A stretch of 64,000 bases of DNA from Elmis aenea (Eukaryota; Arthropoda; Insecta; Coleoptera; Elmidae): contig OX393577.1 in the NCBI GenBank assembly GCA_947652605.1, positions 71,262,108 through 71,326,107 on the forward strand, given 5' to 3'. The notes under the pieces were generated by a model. It was not told the DNA's origin. It ran no database searches and saw only the letters and a program-made list of their open reading frames with translations. Made by a program: the position numbers and the translations under genes. This document shows positions 26,022 to 38,200 of this stretch, one piece after another (within the stretch, counting starts at the first letter, position 1; each line of letters starts with the position of its first letter).

Positions 26022-27451
26022 GCACTTTTATACGGAAGTGAAACGTGGACACTCACAAACAAAAATAGTGGCCGTGTGAATGCAGCAGAAATGAGCTTTT
26101 TAAGAAAAATCCAAGGAAAAACAAAAAAAATATGGAATCAGAAATTAAATATAGAGAACAATTAAAGAAAATCAGTTGAAACACGTTGGCGTAGTTAGCC
26201 TTCAGGTTTAGAGGGGGCTACAGGCTACAGTCCCAAGTGACTAGCATTTACCATTTATACTAGTCAGTAGCGTAGGCAAAGGGGGGTAGAGGTAACAGAA
26301 CTTCCCCCCCATAGGGTCGTAATAAGTTGATATAGGGCCGTAGAACAGTAAATCTTGTGCTGAAAAATAAATCATCGGCTCTTTTGCTGTTTATTAACCC
26401 CACCCCATGATGAAACCGTCAAACATCCTGCTGCTAAATAACTTAGAAAGGGAGCAGTGTGACCTAAAAAAAGAGGTCCCCGGCTCTTTTTGAGTGTATT
26501 AACCCCCTCACGGAAGCATCCTGCCTGCACCACAGACTACATTGGCGTAGTTTCACACATTAAAACTTAAAATGAATATAAGTATAAAATTTAATAAAAA
26601 GCCAAACGTTAAACACAAAAGAAAATTGTACAGAAATCTAAACGGCAGTAATTTATTGTTACGAATTATTGAAAAAAAAGTATGTATACCGTTTAAAAAT
26701 CATACGGTTAAAGAGTGACAAAAAATATAATCAATAACTAGTAAGGATGCCGAATAAATAGGTAGTTGTAACCTAGTTTAATATTTATTTTTTGTTATCT
26801 TATATTCTACTATTCTACTATTTTGTAGTTGGGTAGGTACTGATTACATTTTAACTTCAAGAAAAAGTAGATTATTATAATTTTGGAATAAAATACGTTT
26901 TATACGTAAGCAGAAAAAAAATTATGATGCATAGAAAATTTCAAACATAATGCTAGGTACACTTACGTAACAAAGAAATGCAGTTTGAATTTGGACTTAT
27001 TTATAAGTTAAAATGTATCTTCCGGTTTCCGATAAAAACAAATTCAGCAAGAATATCTTCGGGATTCAGTTTTTTTAGTTTCACTTTCAGTGTTGATAAT
27101 TAAAAAATTATTGAATCACTCTTAAGTCATTCAACAAAACCAGGGGGGGCTAATGGTAGGTCCAGGAGAGGTTAGCCCCCCCATAACCACGCCAATTTTG
27201 AAACAAAAATACAAGAAAGACAGCTGGGATCGTCGTCGGGTCACATGTATAGGATGAAAGAAGAAAGGTTAACCAGAAAAGCCTGTGAAGCAAGATCATA
27301 GGGAAAAAATAAAACAGGTAGACCGAAAAAAACTTGGCAAGACGAAGTAAACAAAGCAGCAATGCATAGAAACATCAAATGGAAAGACATAAAAACGCTA
27401 GCACAAGACAGAAAAGCATGGAAAAGTCAGACAACACAACTTAATACCTAA
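26022..27451 (+). pseudogene. Non-LTR retrotransposon C-terminal relic, split by an insertion
   Basis: The left part (26022-26183) reads ALLYGSETWTLTNKNSGRV and AAEMSFLRKIQGKT. The right part (27198-27451) reads VETKIQERQLG with its left neighbour, then MKEERLTRKACEA and GRPKKTWQDEVNKAA and ends at TAA. This is the familiar C terminus of insect endonuclease/reverse-transcriptase non-LTR elements. The copy is dead: a frameshift/stop at 26163-26165, an in-frame TAG at 27299-27301, no polymerase domain upstream, and a 1-kb insertion in the middle. It lies between lines and NC2-alpha. Confidence 0.85.
26184..27197. mobile_element. 1014-bp DNA transposon with 8-bp target duplication
   Basis: Flanked by a perfect direct repeat TTGAAACA (26176-26183 and 27198-27205). 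The ends are short imperfect inverted repeats: CGTTGGCGTAGTTA against AATTGGCGTGGTTA, sharing TTGGCGTRGTTA. Removing the element and one duplicate restores the retrotransposon frame VETKIQERQ across the site, which proves the boundaries. An 8-bp duplication suggests hAT or a P-like superfamily. No transposase frame is visible. G-runs near both ends and internal copies of GGCGTAG recur. Confidence 0.85.
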
Positions 27452-28244
27452 CAGTAGAAGAACTCGTGACTAAATAAATAAATGTTAGCAAAACTCTGCT
27501 CTGTATTAAATTTTTCAATGTAGACTTTTGTTGCAATAACAACTTAGGATGCAAGGCAAATTATTATATAAAATACAGATCTGTTGACATTACGGAATTT
27601 TCTTCTCAAACTGCAATCACAAAGAATGTGCCGAGGACATAAGTTTTGAATGTCTATAGCAAATAGCATCCGTAAAAATTTTAAATAGATATATTTAAGA
27701 CACATCTAACTTTATTAGGGCTTAGTCTACGTCAATTCTATAACACAACGTATTAATTACATATCAATAAAACCTATTTGTACCTAACTTGAGATAAAAT
27801 GTGTGGTAAACTTGGAAATAATATGAAAACTGACCCTACAATTTGGATAATTATACTCAGTTAAGTTATTCTAAATATTTCAGACAAATTTAGTACCGTG
27901 TTAAAAACCCATCGCAGTTTTGTTTGCAAAACACAATTATCGTTAATACTACAAATTAAATTGCATCCATCACCAAATTACCATATTTCAATCATTCACC
28001 TACAGAAATATAACATACAATATTGACAAAAACATAATCGATGAATACATACTGGACTGTAATAATATTGTGATAATTAAATGAAAAATCATTCCGATAA
28101 CTCGCTTTTCTACCAACGCTGTTAACATATTTAAAATTTCAGTTAATGAAAGAAACAAGTACTAGCTTAATTTGTATGTAATCATAATTGCCTTAATTAA
28201 AAAATACAGTATAAAAACTTAATCGAAACAATAATTGTAAAAAT
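27452..28244. other. AT-rich stretch downstream of NC2-alpha
   Basis: No gene recognised. It probably holds the minus-strand 3' UTR of NC2-alpha. Confidence 0.45.
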
Positions 28245-29154
28245 TTAATTATCATAATCTTCATCAATATAAAGGTTATTTTCACCTGTGTTTTGACCAT
28301 ACAAGTTAGCACGTGAAATGGGTATTAACGGTGGTAAATTATCATTGGTGGTTTGTAATTTTGTAGCTGTAGCAGGTACGTTTTGTAAAGACAATGATAT
28401 TTTGTTATTTACAGTTGGTACCAGCTGCGGTATAGGTAGGTGACCTGGTACGGAAGTTAATGGTACTTGTGATAAATCGATATGTATTTGGGGTTCTTCC
28501 GATATATTACTAACTAATTTCTCAACAGAAAAGTTCAACTTCGGTTGTTCATTTTGCGTTACCGTAGGTCCATATTGAATAACAGGTGTTCTACCAGCGG
28601 ATGTACTCTGTTCAGTGTAATAATTTGCATCGTCTAAGATTTCCTTTTCAATACTTTCTGGTGCTTGTGTGGGTAATTTTGCTTCATCTGCAGTTTTACT
28701 TACAGAGTAATCTATAGCCTCACATGCATTGTTTTCATTGTCTTCTTGAATGCTCGGATCAGGGATATTTTTCACCAAGTCCTTTAAGAAATCAAATCGA
28801 CTTTCCGACAAAATACATTGTTTAATATGAGAGGGGGTTAAAGTTTTTGCATTCCTTGCTTGTGTAATCTGAGTCGTTTTGGTTAACAGTGACTCCACAA
28901 ATAGTTCCAAGGTGCGAGGTGTTTAATGCTAAGGAAAATTTGTAAAAACAAAGTTAAAAACATTTAACTACATATAAAAAAGGATATAAATTATGACAGG
29001 GACAGCTTGTGCTACTTTTCCAACCTCTTCATCTGTTTGCATAATTTTTTTAATGCGACCCTACAACACCCTTCATTACGTGATATATAAATTAGTATAA
29101 AAACAGCCTTACTGCTGGAAACCTAGCATTATACTTTTTCTTTTTTGAAGGCAT
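28245..29154 (-). CDS. NC2alpha: NC2-alpha / DRAP1, histone-fold transcription corepressor (3 exons)
   Basis: The exons are 29154-29113, 29060-28988 and 28918-28245, totalling 789 nt (262 aa) in frame. NC2-alpha pairs with NC2-beta (DR1) through histone folds, binds TBP on promoters and blocks TFIIA/TFIIB entry; it can also stimulate DPE promoters. The N terminus is [14 protein letters not shown]. The histone fold covers about residues 10-85: [52 protein letters not shown] and [13 protein letters not shown]. The remaining ~170 residues are Thr/Pro/Gln-rich, as usual for the family. Intron 1 (29061-29112, 52 bp) is GT-AG. Intron 2 (28919-28987, 69 bp) is read as AT-AC (U12 type), the only way to join the frame. 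A reading starting at TTG 28910 alone would miss the first half of the histone fold. Confidence 0.95.
28919..28987 (-). other. U12-type AT-AC intron of NC2-alpha
   Basis: The 5' splice site reads ATATCCTTTTT, a match to the U12 AT-AC consensus. A branch-like TTCCTTAGC lies at 28936-28928, placing an A 11 bases before the intron end, which reads CAC. Joining at AT...AC gives PVIISRTLELF, the expected histone-fold sequence. Using the only nearby AG (28930-28929) instead gives an in-frame TAA. Confidence 0.88.
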
Positions 29155-29916
29155 TATTTTCCACTTAGTGCTCAAAATTTGTCAACAAACGCCTTTGGAG
29201 CAAGAACTGACAGCAATCATCTTGTAGGTTAGATTTTAGGGAATTTTAATTCTACATGTCAAATTAAGGCGCGTTCGGGACGGCAGCTCTTTCTACTCTA
29301 TTTGCACTTTTCTGCTCCACAGCGTTCGGGACGCGACAGTGGGAGAAAAAAGAGCAGCTCCGAAGCGCGTTCGGGACAGAAAGATTGGGGTAAAAGGAGC
29401 TTATTTATTTACACCGTCGAGAGTTGGTGAAAACCATAGAAGAAGATAGAATACGAAGTGCCTAGGTAACTGCTTGTGCCATGGCCAACTTCATTCATAA
29501 TCCGCTACGCTACTTATATGGCCGTCCCAATTGACCATAAACGTCGTTCCCAGGTAAACGTCAAAAAAGTACGTCAACTGGCGCTCCCTGTGAAGTATAT
29601 CAATAACTATATTTTTTAAATTGATAGTCTCATATTTCTATAAAACTTTGGACTTGAATAAAAATTATTTACCTGTAAAATTAACCAACAGCAATCAACT
29701 TCGCTTATGGGAAATTTTCTGAGGTAAATATGTGCTTTACCAATCTCACAACTTTTTGACGGGTTTGTTGCTTTGCTAAAAATTATTTATGCTTTTCCCA
29801 AATTCAGTGAAAATTGCGAATTAAATCATGAAGAATATTTGTTATAACTATTCATGAAAATTTTTGTGGAATTTTTCTTAACTTGGACATTTAACTACCA
29901 TTATTAGTATTAACAT
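29155..29916. promoter_or_regulatory. Upstream region of NC2-alpha
   Basis: Expected to hold the NC2-alpha promoter. Three copies of GCGTTCGGGAC lie at 29271-29281, 29322-29332 and 29367-29377, in a locally GC-richer block that also has AGCTCTTT/GAGCAGCTC segments. No other gene is visible before the satellite begins. Confidence 0.4.
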
Positions 29917-30669
29917 GCGCTTTCCATACGTCGTCGGTGCGCCTTTCTATTAGCTACATTTTGAACACCGGATCAAAATTTTCTCACCGCACATAACGGA
30001 GTTATGAATTTTTTTGTAGACCGAGATATTTTAATTTTCCGAGCGAACTTCGTATTTTAAAGGGCTCTTTTCGGTGGGGCGTGGATGATACCAAAAAGTT
30101 TTCAATTTGCGCTTTCTGTACGTTGTTGGATGCGCCCTTCTTTTAGCTACATGTTGAACACCGGATCAAAATTTTCTCACCGCAATTAACGGAATTATGA
30201 ATTTTTTTGTAGACCGAGATGTTTTTATTTTCCGAGCGACCTCCGTATTTTAAAGGAACTTTTTCGGACGGCCGTGGATGATTACCAAAAAGTTCTCAAA
30301 TTTCGCTTTCTATATATGTACGTCGTCGGATGCGCCCTTGTTTTAGCTACATTTTGAACACCGGATCAAAATTTTCTCACCGTAATTAACGGAGTTATGA
30401 ATATTTTTGTAGACCGAGATGTTTTAATTTTCCGAGCGCACTCCGTATTTTAAAGGAACTTTTTCGGACCGCCGTGGATGATTACCAAAAAGCTCTCAAA
30501 TTTCGCTTTCTATACGTCGTCGGATGCGCCCTTCTTTTAACTACATTTTGAACACCTGATCAAAATTTTCTCACTGCAATTAACGGAGTTATGAATATTT
30601 TTGTAGACCGAGATGTTTTTATTTTCCGAGCGAACTCCGTATTTTAAAGGAACTTTTTCGGACGGCCGT
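29917..30669 (+). repeat. Satellite A: ~195-bp tandem repeat, about four copies
   Basis: The segment TTGAACACC recurs at 29961, 30154, 30354 and 30548, giving spacings of 193, 200 and 194. Shared blocks include CAAAATTTTCTCAC, GTAGACCGAGAT and TCCGAGCG. The copies are similar but not identical. The last copy is cut off at GGCCGTG, where satellite B begins. It is non-coding. Confidence 0.93.
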
Positions 30670-31151
30670 GAGACAAACAGCATTATACTTGGAAAAATAA
30701 ACTCTATAACATGCTAAAATTTGCAAAAAATGTAACGAGCCGTTTTCGAAAAAATTTTCAAAATTTTTAATTTTTTGAATAATTTTGTAAATTAAATTTC
30801 AAAATAGTTGAGACAAACGGCATTATACTTAGAAAAATAAACTCTATAACATGCTAAAATTTGAACAAAATGTAACAAGCCGTTTTCGAAAAAAATTTTC
30901 CAAATTTTTAAAATTTTTTAATTTTTTGAATAATTTTGTAAATTAGACTTCTAAATAGTTGAGACAAACGGCATTATACTAAAAAAAATAAACTCTATAA
31001 CATGCTTAAATTTGAACAAAATGTAACAAGCCGTTTTCGAAAAAAAAATTTCAAAATTTTCAAAATTTTTAATTTTTTGAATAATTTTGTAAATTAGACT
31101 TCTAAATAGTTGAGACAAACAGCATTATACTTGTAAAAATAAACTCTATAA

Positions 31152-31387
31152 CAGCGGTGGGCAAACCGCGGCCCGCGGGCCGCATGCGGCCCTTGATAGT
31201 TTTACATGCGGCCCTCCATAAATTCTGTATTAGTAAAAACTTCTATAATATGTATAATTTTTTTGTCGCTCCCAACTTACACATAATTAATAAGTTGTTA
31301 TTATAAAATATTTTTTTTTAGTGCGGCCCTTTAAGTCTCACTAATTGCGCAAATTGGCCCTCTTCAAAAAAAGTTTGCCCACCGCTG
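31152..31387. mobile_element. hAT MITE inserted in satellite B
   Basis: A 236-bp element with terminal inverted repeats CAGCGGTGGGCAAAC at the left and the complement GTTTGCCCACCGCTG at the right. It is flanked by a perfect 8-bp duplication, CTCTATAA (31144-31151 and 31388-31395), which is part of the satellite monomer. It has GCGGCCC-rich subterminal sequence as in many hAT MITEs, no coding capacity, and a base composition unlike the surrounding array. Confidence 0.95.
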
Positions 31388-31923
31388 CTCTATAACATGC
31401 TAAGATTTGAAAAAAATGTAACGAACCGTTTTCAAAAAATTTTTTAAAAATTTTTAATTTTTTGAATAATTTTGTAAATTAAATTTCAAAATAGTTGAGA
31501 CAAACGGCATTATACTTAGAAAAATAAACTCTATAACATGCTAAATCTTGAACAAAATGTAACGAGCCGTTTTCGAAAAAAATTTTCAAAATTTTTAACT
31601 TTTTGAATAATTTTGTAAATTAGACTTGTAAATAGTTAAGACAAACGGCATTATACTTGGAAAAGTAAACTCTATAACATGCTAAAATTTAAACAAAATG
31701 TAACAAGCCGTTTTCAAAAAAAAAATTCAAAATTTTTAATTTTTTGAATAATTTTGTAAATTAAATTTCAAAATAGTTGAGACAAACAGCATTATACTTG
31801 GAAAAGTAAACTCTATAACATGCTAAAATTTGAACAAAAAGTAACAAGCCGTTTTCGAAAAAAATTTCAAAATTTTCAAAATTTTTAATTTTTTGAATAT
31901 TTTGTAAATTAGACTTCTAAATA

Positions 31924-33400
31924 GTTGAGACAAACTGCGGCATTATACTTAGAAAAATAAACTCTATAACATGCTAAAATTTAAACCAAATGTAACGAGC
32001 CGTTTTCAAAAAAAAAATCAAAATTTTTTATTTTTTGAATAATTTTGTAAATTAGACTTCTAAATAGTTGAGACAAACAGCATTATACTTGGCAAAATAA
32101 ACTCTATAACATGCTTATATTTGAAAAAAATGTAACGAGCCGTTTTCGAAAAAAAATTTCAAATTTTTCAAAATCTTTAATTTTTTGAATAATTTTGTAA
32201 ATTAAATTTCAAAATAGTTGAGACAAACGGCATTATACTTAGAAAAATAAACTCTATAACATGCTAAATCTTGAACAAAATGTAACGAGCCGTTTTCGAA
32301 AAAAAATTTCAAAATTTTTAACTTTTTGAATAATTTTGTAAATTAGACTTGTAAATAGTTAAGACAAACGGCATTATACTTGGAAAAGTAAACTCTATAA
32401 CATGCCAAAATTTGAAAAAAATGTAACAAGCCGTTTTCAAAAAAACTTTTCAAAATTTTTAATTTTTTGAATAATTTTGTAAATTAGACTTGTAAATAGT
32501 TAAGACAAACGGCATTATACTTGGAAAAGTAAACTCTATAACATGCTAAAATTTGAACAAAAAGTAACAAGCCGTTTTCGAAAAAAATTTCAAAATTTTC
32601 AAAATTTTTAATTTTTTGAATATTTTGTAAATTAGACTTCTAAATAGTTGAGACAAACTGCGGCATTATACTTAGAAAAATAAACTCTATAACATGCTAA
32701 AATTTAAACCAAATGTAACGAGCCGTTTTCAAAAAAAAAATCAAAATTTTTTATTTTTTGAATAATTTTGTAAATTAGACTTCTAAATAGTTGAGACAAA
32801 CAGCATTATACTTGGCAAAATAAACTCTATAACATGCTTATATTTGAAAAAAATGTAACGAGCCGTTTTCGAAAAAAAATTTCAAATTTTTCAAAATCTT
32901 TAATTTTTTGAATAATTTTGTAAATTAAATTTCAAAATAGTTGAGACAAACGGCATTATACTTAGAAAAATAAACTCTATAACATGCTAAATCTTGAACA
33001 AAATGTAACGAGCCGTTTTCGAAAAAAATTTTCAAAATTTTTAACTTTTTGAATAATTTTGTAAATTAGACTTGTAAATAGTTAAGACAAACGGCATTAT
33101 ACTTGGAAAAGTAAACTCTATAACATGCCAAAATTTGAAAAAAATGTAACAAGCCGTTTTCAAAAAAACTTTTCAAAATTTTTAATTTTTTGAATAATTT
33201 TGTAAATTAGACTTGTAAATAGTTAAGACAAACGGCATTATACTTGGAAAAGTAAACTCTATAACATGCTAAAATTTGAACAAAAAGTAACAAGCCGTTT
33301 TCGAAAAAAATTTCAAAATTTTCAAAATTTTTAATTTTTTGAATATTTTGTAAATTAGACTTCTAAATAGTTGAGACAAACAGCATTATACTTGGCAAAA
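31924..33400 (+). repeat. Five-monomer higher-order repeat (723 bp)
   Basis: The odd variant CAAACTGCGGCATTATAC occurs in the copies starting at 31927 and 32650, exactly 723 bp apart. The next marker, CTTGGCAAAA, recurs at 32091 and 32814 with the same shift and a third time at 33394 (580 bp, four monomers). Neighbouring monomers match over the whole shift, so a five-copy block was duplicated. Confidence 0.85.
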
Positions 33401-35205
33401 TAAACTCTATAACATGCTTATATTTGAAAAAAATGTAACGAGCCGTTTTCGAAAAAAAATTTCAAATTTTTCAAAATCTTTAATTTTTTGAATAATTTTG
33501 TAAATTAAATTTTAAATTAGTTGAGACAAACAGCATTATACTTAGAAAAATAAATTCAATAACATGCTAAAATTTGAACAAAATGTAACAAGCCGTTTTC
33601 GAGAAAAATTTTCAAAATTTTTAATTTTTTGAATAATTTTGTAAATTAAATTTCAAAATAGTTGAGACAAACAGCATTACACTTAGAAAAAGAAACTTAA
33701 TAACATACTAAAATTTGAACAAAATCGTATGAGCCGTTCTCGAGAAAAATTTTCAAAATTTTTAATTTTTAGAATAATTGTGTAAATTAAATTTCAAAAT
33801 AGTTGAGACAAACAGCATTATACTTAGAAAAATAAACCTAATAACATACTATAATTTGAACAAAATCGTATGAGCCGTTCTCGAGAAAAATTTTCAAAAT
33901 TTTTAATTTTTTGAATAATTTTGTAAATTAAATTTCAAAATAGTTGAGACAAACGGCATTATACTTAGAAAAATAAACTCTATAACATACTAAAATTTGA
34001 ACAAAATCGTATGAGCCGTTTTCAAGAAAAATTTTCAAAATTTTTAATTTTTTGAATAATTTTGTAAATTAAATTTCAAAATAGTTGAGACAAACGGCAT
34101 TATACTAAGAAAAATAAACTCTATAACATGCTAAAATTTGAACAACATGTAACAAGCCGTTTTCAAAAAAATTTCAAAATTTTTAATTTTTTGAATAATT
34201 TTGTAAATTAAATTTCAAAATAGTTGAGAGAAACGGCATTATACTTAGAAAAATAAACTCTATAACGTGCTAAAATTTAAACAAAATGTAACAAGCCGTT
34301 TTCAAAAAAAAATTTCAAAATTTTTAATTTTTTGAATAATTTTGTAAATTAGACTTCTAAATAATTGAGACAAACGGCATTATACTTAGAAAAATAAACT
34401 CTATAACATGCTAAAATTTAAACAAAATGAAACAAGCCGATTTCAAAAAAAAATTTCAAAATTTTTAATTTTTTGAATAATTTTGTAAATTAAATTTCAA
34501 AATAGTTGAGACAAACAGCATTATACTTAGAAAAATAAACTCAATAACATACTAAAATTTGAACAAAATCGTATAAGCCGTTCTCGAGAAAAATTTTCAA
34601 AATTTTTAGTTTTTTGAATAATTTTGTAAATTAAATTTCAAAATAGTTGAGACAAACGGCATTATACTAAGAAAAATAAACTCAATAACATACTAAAATT
34701 TGAACAAAATCGTATAAGCCGTTTTCGAGAAAAATTTTCAAAATTTTAAATTTTTTGAATAATTTTGTAAATTAAATTTTAAAATAGTTGAGACAAACAG
34801 CATTATACTTAGAAAAATAAACTCTATAACATACTAAAATTTGAACAAAATCGTATGAGCCGTTCTCGAGAAAAATTTTCAAAATTTTTAATTTTTTGAA
34901 TAATTTTGTAAATTAAATTTCAAAATAGTTGAGACAAACGGCATTATACTAAGAAAAATAAATTCAATAAGATACTAAAATTTGAACAAAATCGTATGAG
35001 CCGTTCTCGAGAAAAATTTTCAAAATTTTTAATTTTTTGAATAATTTTGTAAATTAAATTTCAAAATAGTTGAGACAAACGGCATTATACTAAGAAAAAT
35101 AAACTCAATAACATACTAAAATTTGAACAAAATCGTATGAGCCGTTTTCGAGAAAAATTTTCAAAATTTTTAATTTTTTGAATAATTTTGTAAATTAAAT
35201 TTCAA

Positions 35206-38200
35206 AATAGTTGAGACAAACGACATTATACTTAGAAAAATAAACTCGATAACATGCTAAAATTTGAACAAAATGTAACAAGCCGTTTTCAAAAAAAAAT
35301 TTAAAATTTTAATTTTTTTGAATAATTTTGTTAATTAAATTTCAAAATAGTTGAGACAAACGGCATTATACTAAGAAAAATAAACTCAATAACATACTAA
35401 AATTTGAACAAAATCGTATGAGCCGTTTTCGAGAAAAATTTTCAAAATTATAAATTATTTTGAATAATTTTGTAAATTAAATTTCAAAATAGTTGAGACA
35501 AACGGCATTATACTTAGAAAAATAAACCCTATAACATACTTAAATTTGAACAAAATCGTATGAGCCGTTTTCGAGAAAAATTTTCAAAATTTTTTAAATT
35601 TTGGAATAATTTTGTAAATTAAATTTCAAAATAGTTGAGACAAACGGCATTATACTAAGAAAAATAAACTCTATAACATGCTAAAATTTGAACAAAATGT
35701 AACTAGCCGTTTTCAAAAAAAATTTCAAAATTTTTAATTTTTTGAATAATTTTGTAAATTAAATTTCAAAATAGTTGAGACAAACGGCATTATACTTAGA
35801 AAAATAAACTCTATAACGTTCTAAAATTTAAACAAAATGTAACAAGCCGTTTTCAAAAAAAAATTTCAAAATTTTTAATTTTTTGAATAATTTTGTAAAA
35901 TAGACTTCTAAATAGTTGAGACAAACGGCATTATACTTAGAAAAATAAACTCTATAACATGCTAAAATTTAAACAAAATGAAACAAGCCGTTTTCAAAAA
36001 AAAAATTCAAAATTTTTAATTTTTTGAATAATTTTGTAAATTAAATTTCAAAATAGTTGAGACAAACGGCAATTTACTTAGAAAAATAAACTCTATAACA
36101 TACTAAAATTTAAACAAAATCGTATGAGCCGTTCTCGAGAAAAATTTTCAAAATTTTTAATTTTTTGAACAATTTTGTAAATTAAATTTCAAAATAGTTG
36201 AGACAAACGGCATTATACTAAGAAAAATAAACTCAATAACATACTAAAATTTGAACAAAATCGTATGAGCCGTTTTCGAGAAAAATTTTCAAAATTTTAA
36301 ATTTTTTGAATTATTTTGTAAATTAAATTTTAAAATAGTTGAGACAAACAGCATTACATTTAGAAAAATAAACTTAATAACATACTTAAATTTGAACAAA
36401 ATCGTATGAGCCGTTCTCGAGAAATATTTTCAAAATTTTTAATTTTTTGAATAATTTTGTAAATTAAATTTCAAAATAGTTGAGACAAACGGCATTATAC
36501 TTAGAAAAATAAACTCTATAACATGCTAAAATTTGAACTAAATCGTATGAGCCGTTCTCGAGAAAAATTTTCAAAATTTTTAATTTTTTGAATAATTTTG
36601 TAAATTAAATTTCAAAATAGTTGAGACAAACGGCATTATACTTAGAAAAATAAACTCTATAACATGCTAAAATTTGAACAAAATGTAACTAGCCGTTTTC
36701 AAAAAAAATTTCAAAATTTTTAATTTTTTGAATAATTTTGTAAATTAAATTTCAAAATAGTTGAGAGAAACGGCATTATACTTAGAAAAATAAACTTTAT
36801 AACGTGCTAAAATTTAAACAAAATGTAATAAGCCGTTTTCAAAAAAAATTTCAAAAATTTTAATTTTTTGAATAATTTTGTAAATTAGACTTCTAAATAG
36901 TTGAGACAAACGGCATTATACTTAGAAAAATAAACTCTATAACATGCTAAAATTTAAACAAAATGTAACAAGCCGTTTTCAAAAAAAAATTTCAAAATTT
37001 TTAATTTTTTGAATAATTTTGTAAATTAAATTTCAAAATAGTTGAGACAAACAGCATTATACTTAGAAAAATAAACTCTATAACATACTAAAATTTGAAC
37101 AAAATCGTATGAGCCGTTCTCGAGAAAAATTTTCAAAATTTTTAATTTTTTGAATAATTTTATAAATTAAATTTCAAAATAGTTGAGACAAACGGCATTA
37201 TACTAAGAAAAATAAACTCAATAACATACTAAAATTTGAACAAAATCGTATAAGCCGTTTTCGAGAAAAATTTTCAAAATTTTAAATTTTTTGAATGATT
37301 TTGTAAATTAAATTTCAAAATAGTTGAGACAAACGACATTATACTTAGAAAAATAAACTCTATAACATGCTAAAATTTGAAAAAAATGTAACAAGCCGTT
37401 TTCAAAAAAAAATTTAAAATTTTTAATTTTTAGAATAATTTTGTAAATTAAATTTCAAATTAGTTGAGACAAACGGCATTATACTTAGAAAAATAAACTC
37501 TATAACATGCTAAAATTTGAACAAAATGTAACAAGCTGTTTTCAAAAAAAATTTCAAAATTTTTAATTTTTTGAATAATTTTGTAAATTAAATTTTAAAA
37601 TAGTTGAGACAAACGGCATTATACTAAGAAAAATAAACTCAATAACATACTAAAATTTGAACAAAATCGTATGAGCCGTTTTCGAGAAAAATTTTCAAAA
37701 TTTTAATTTTTTGAATAATTTTGTAAATTAAATTTCAAAATAGTTGAGACAAACGACAATATACTTAGAAAAATAAACTCGATAACATGCTAAAATTTGA
37801 ACAAAATGTAACAAGCCGTTTTCAAAAAAAAATTTAAAATTTTAATTTTTTTGAATAATTTTGTTAATTAAATTTCAAAATAGTTGAGACAAACGGCATT
37901 ATACTAAGAAAAATAAACTCAATAACATACTAAAATTTGAACAAAATCGTATGAGCCGTTTTCGAGAAAAATTTTCAAAATTATAAATTATTTTGAATAA
38001 TTTTGTAAATTAAATTTCAAAATAGTTTAGACAAACGGCATTATACTTAGAAAAATAAACCCTATAACATACTTAAATTTGAACAAAATCGTATGAGCCG
38101 TTTTCGAGAAAAATTTTCAAAATTTTTTAAATTTTGGAATAATTTTGTAAATTAAATTTCAAAATAGTTGAGACAAACGGCATTATACTAAGAAAAATAA

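Noticed and set aside
28911..28930. GT-AG splicing of NC2-alpha intron 2 using the nearby AG
   Set aside because: It introduces an in-frame TAA and breaks the histone fold; AT-AC boundaries restore it exactly.
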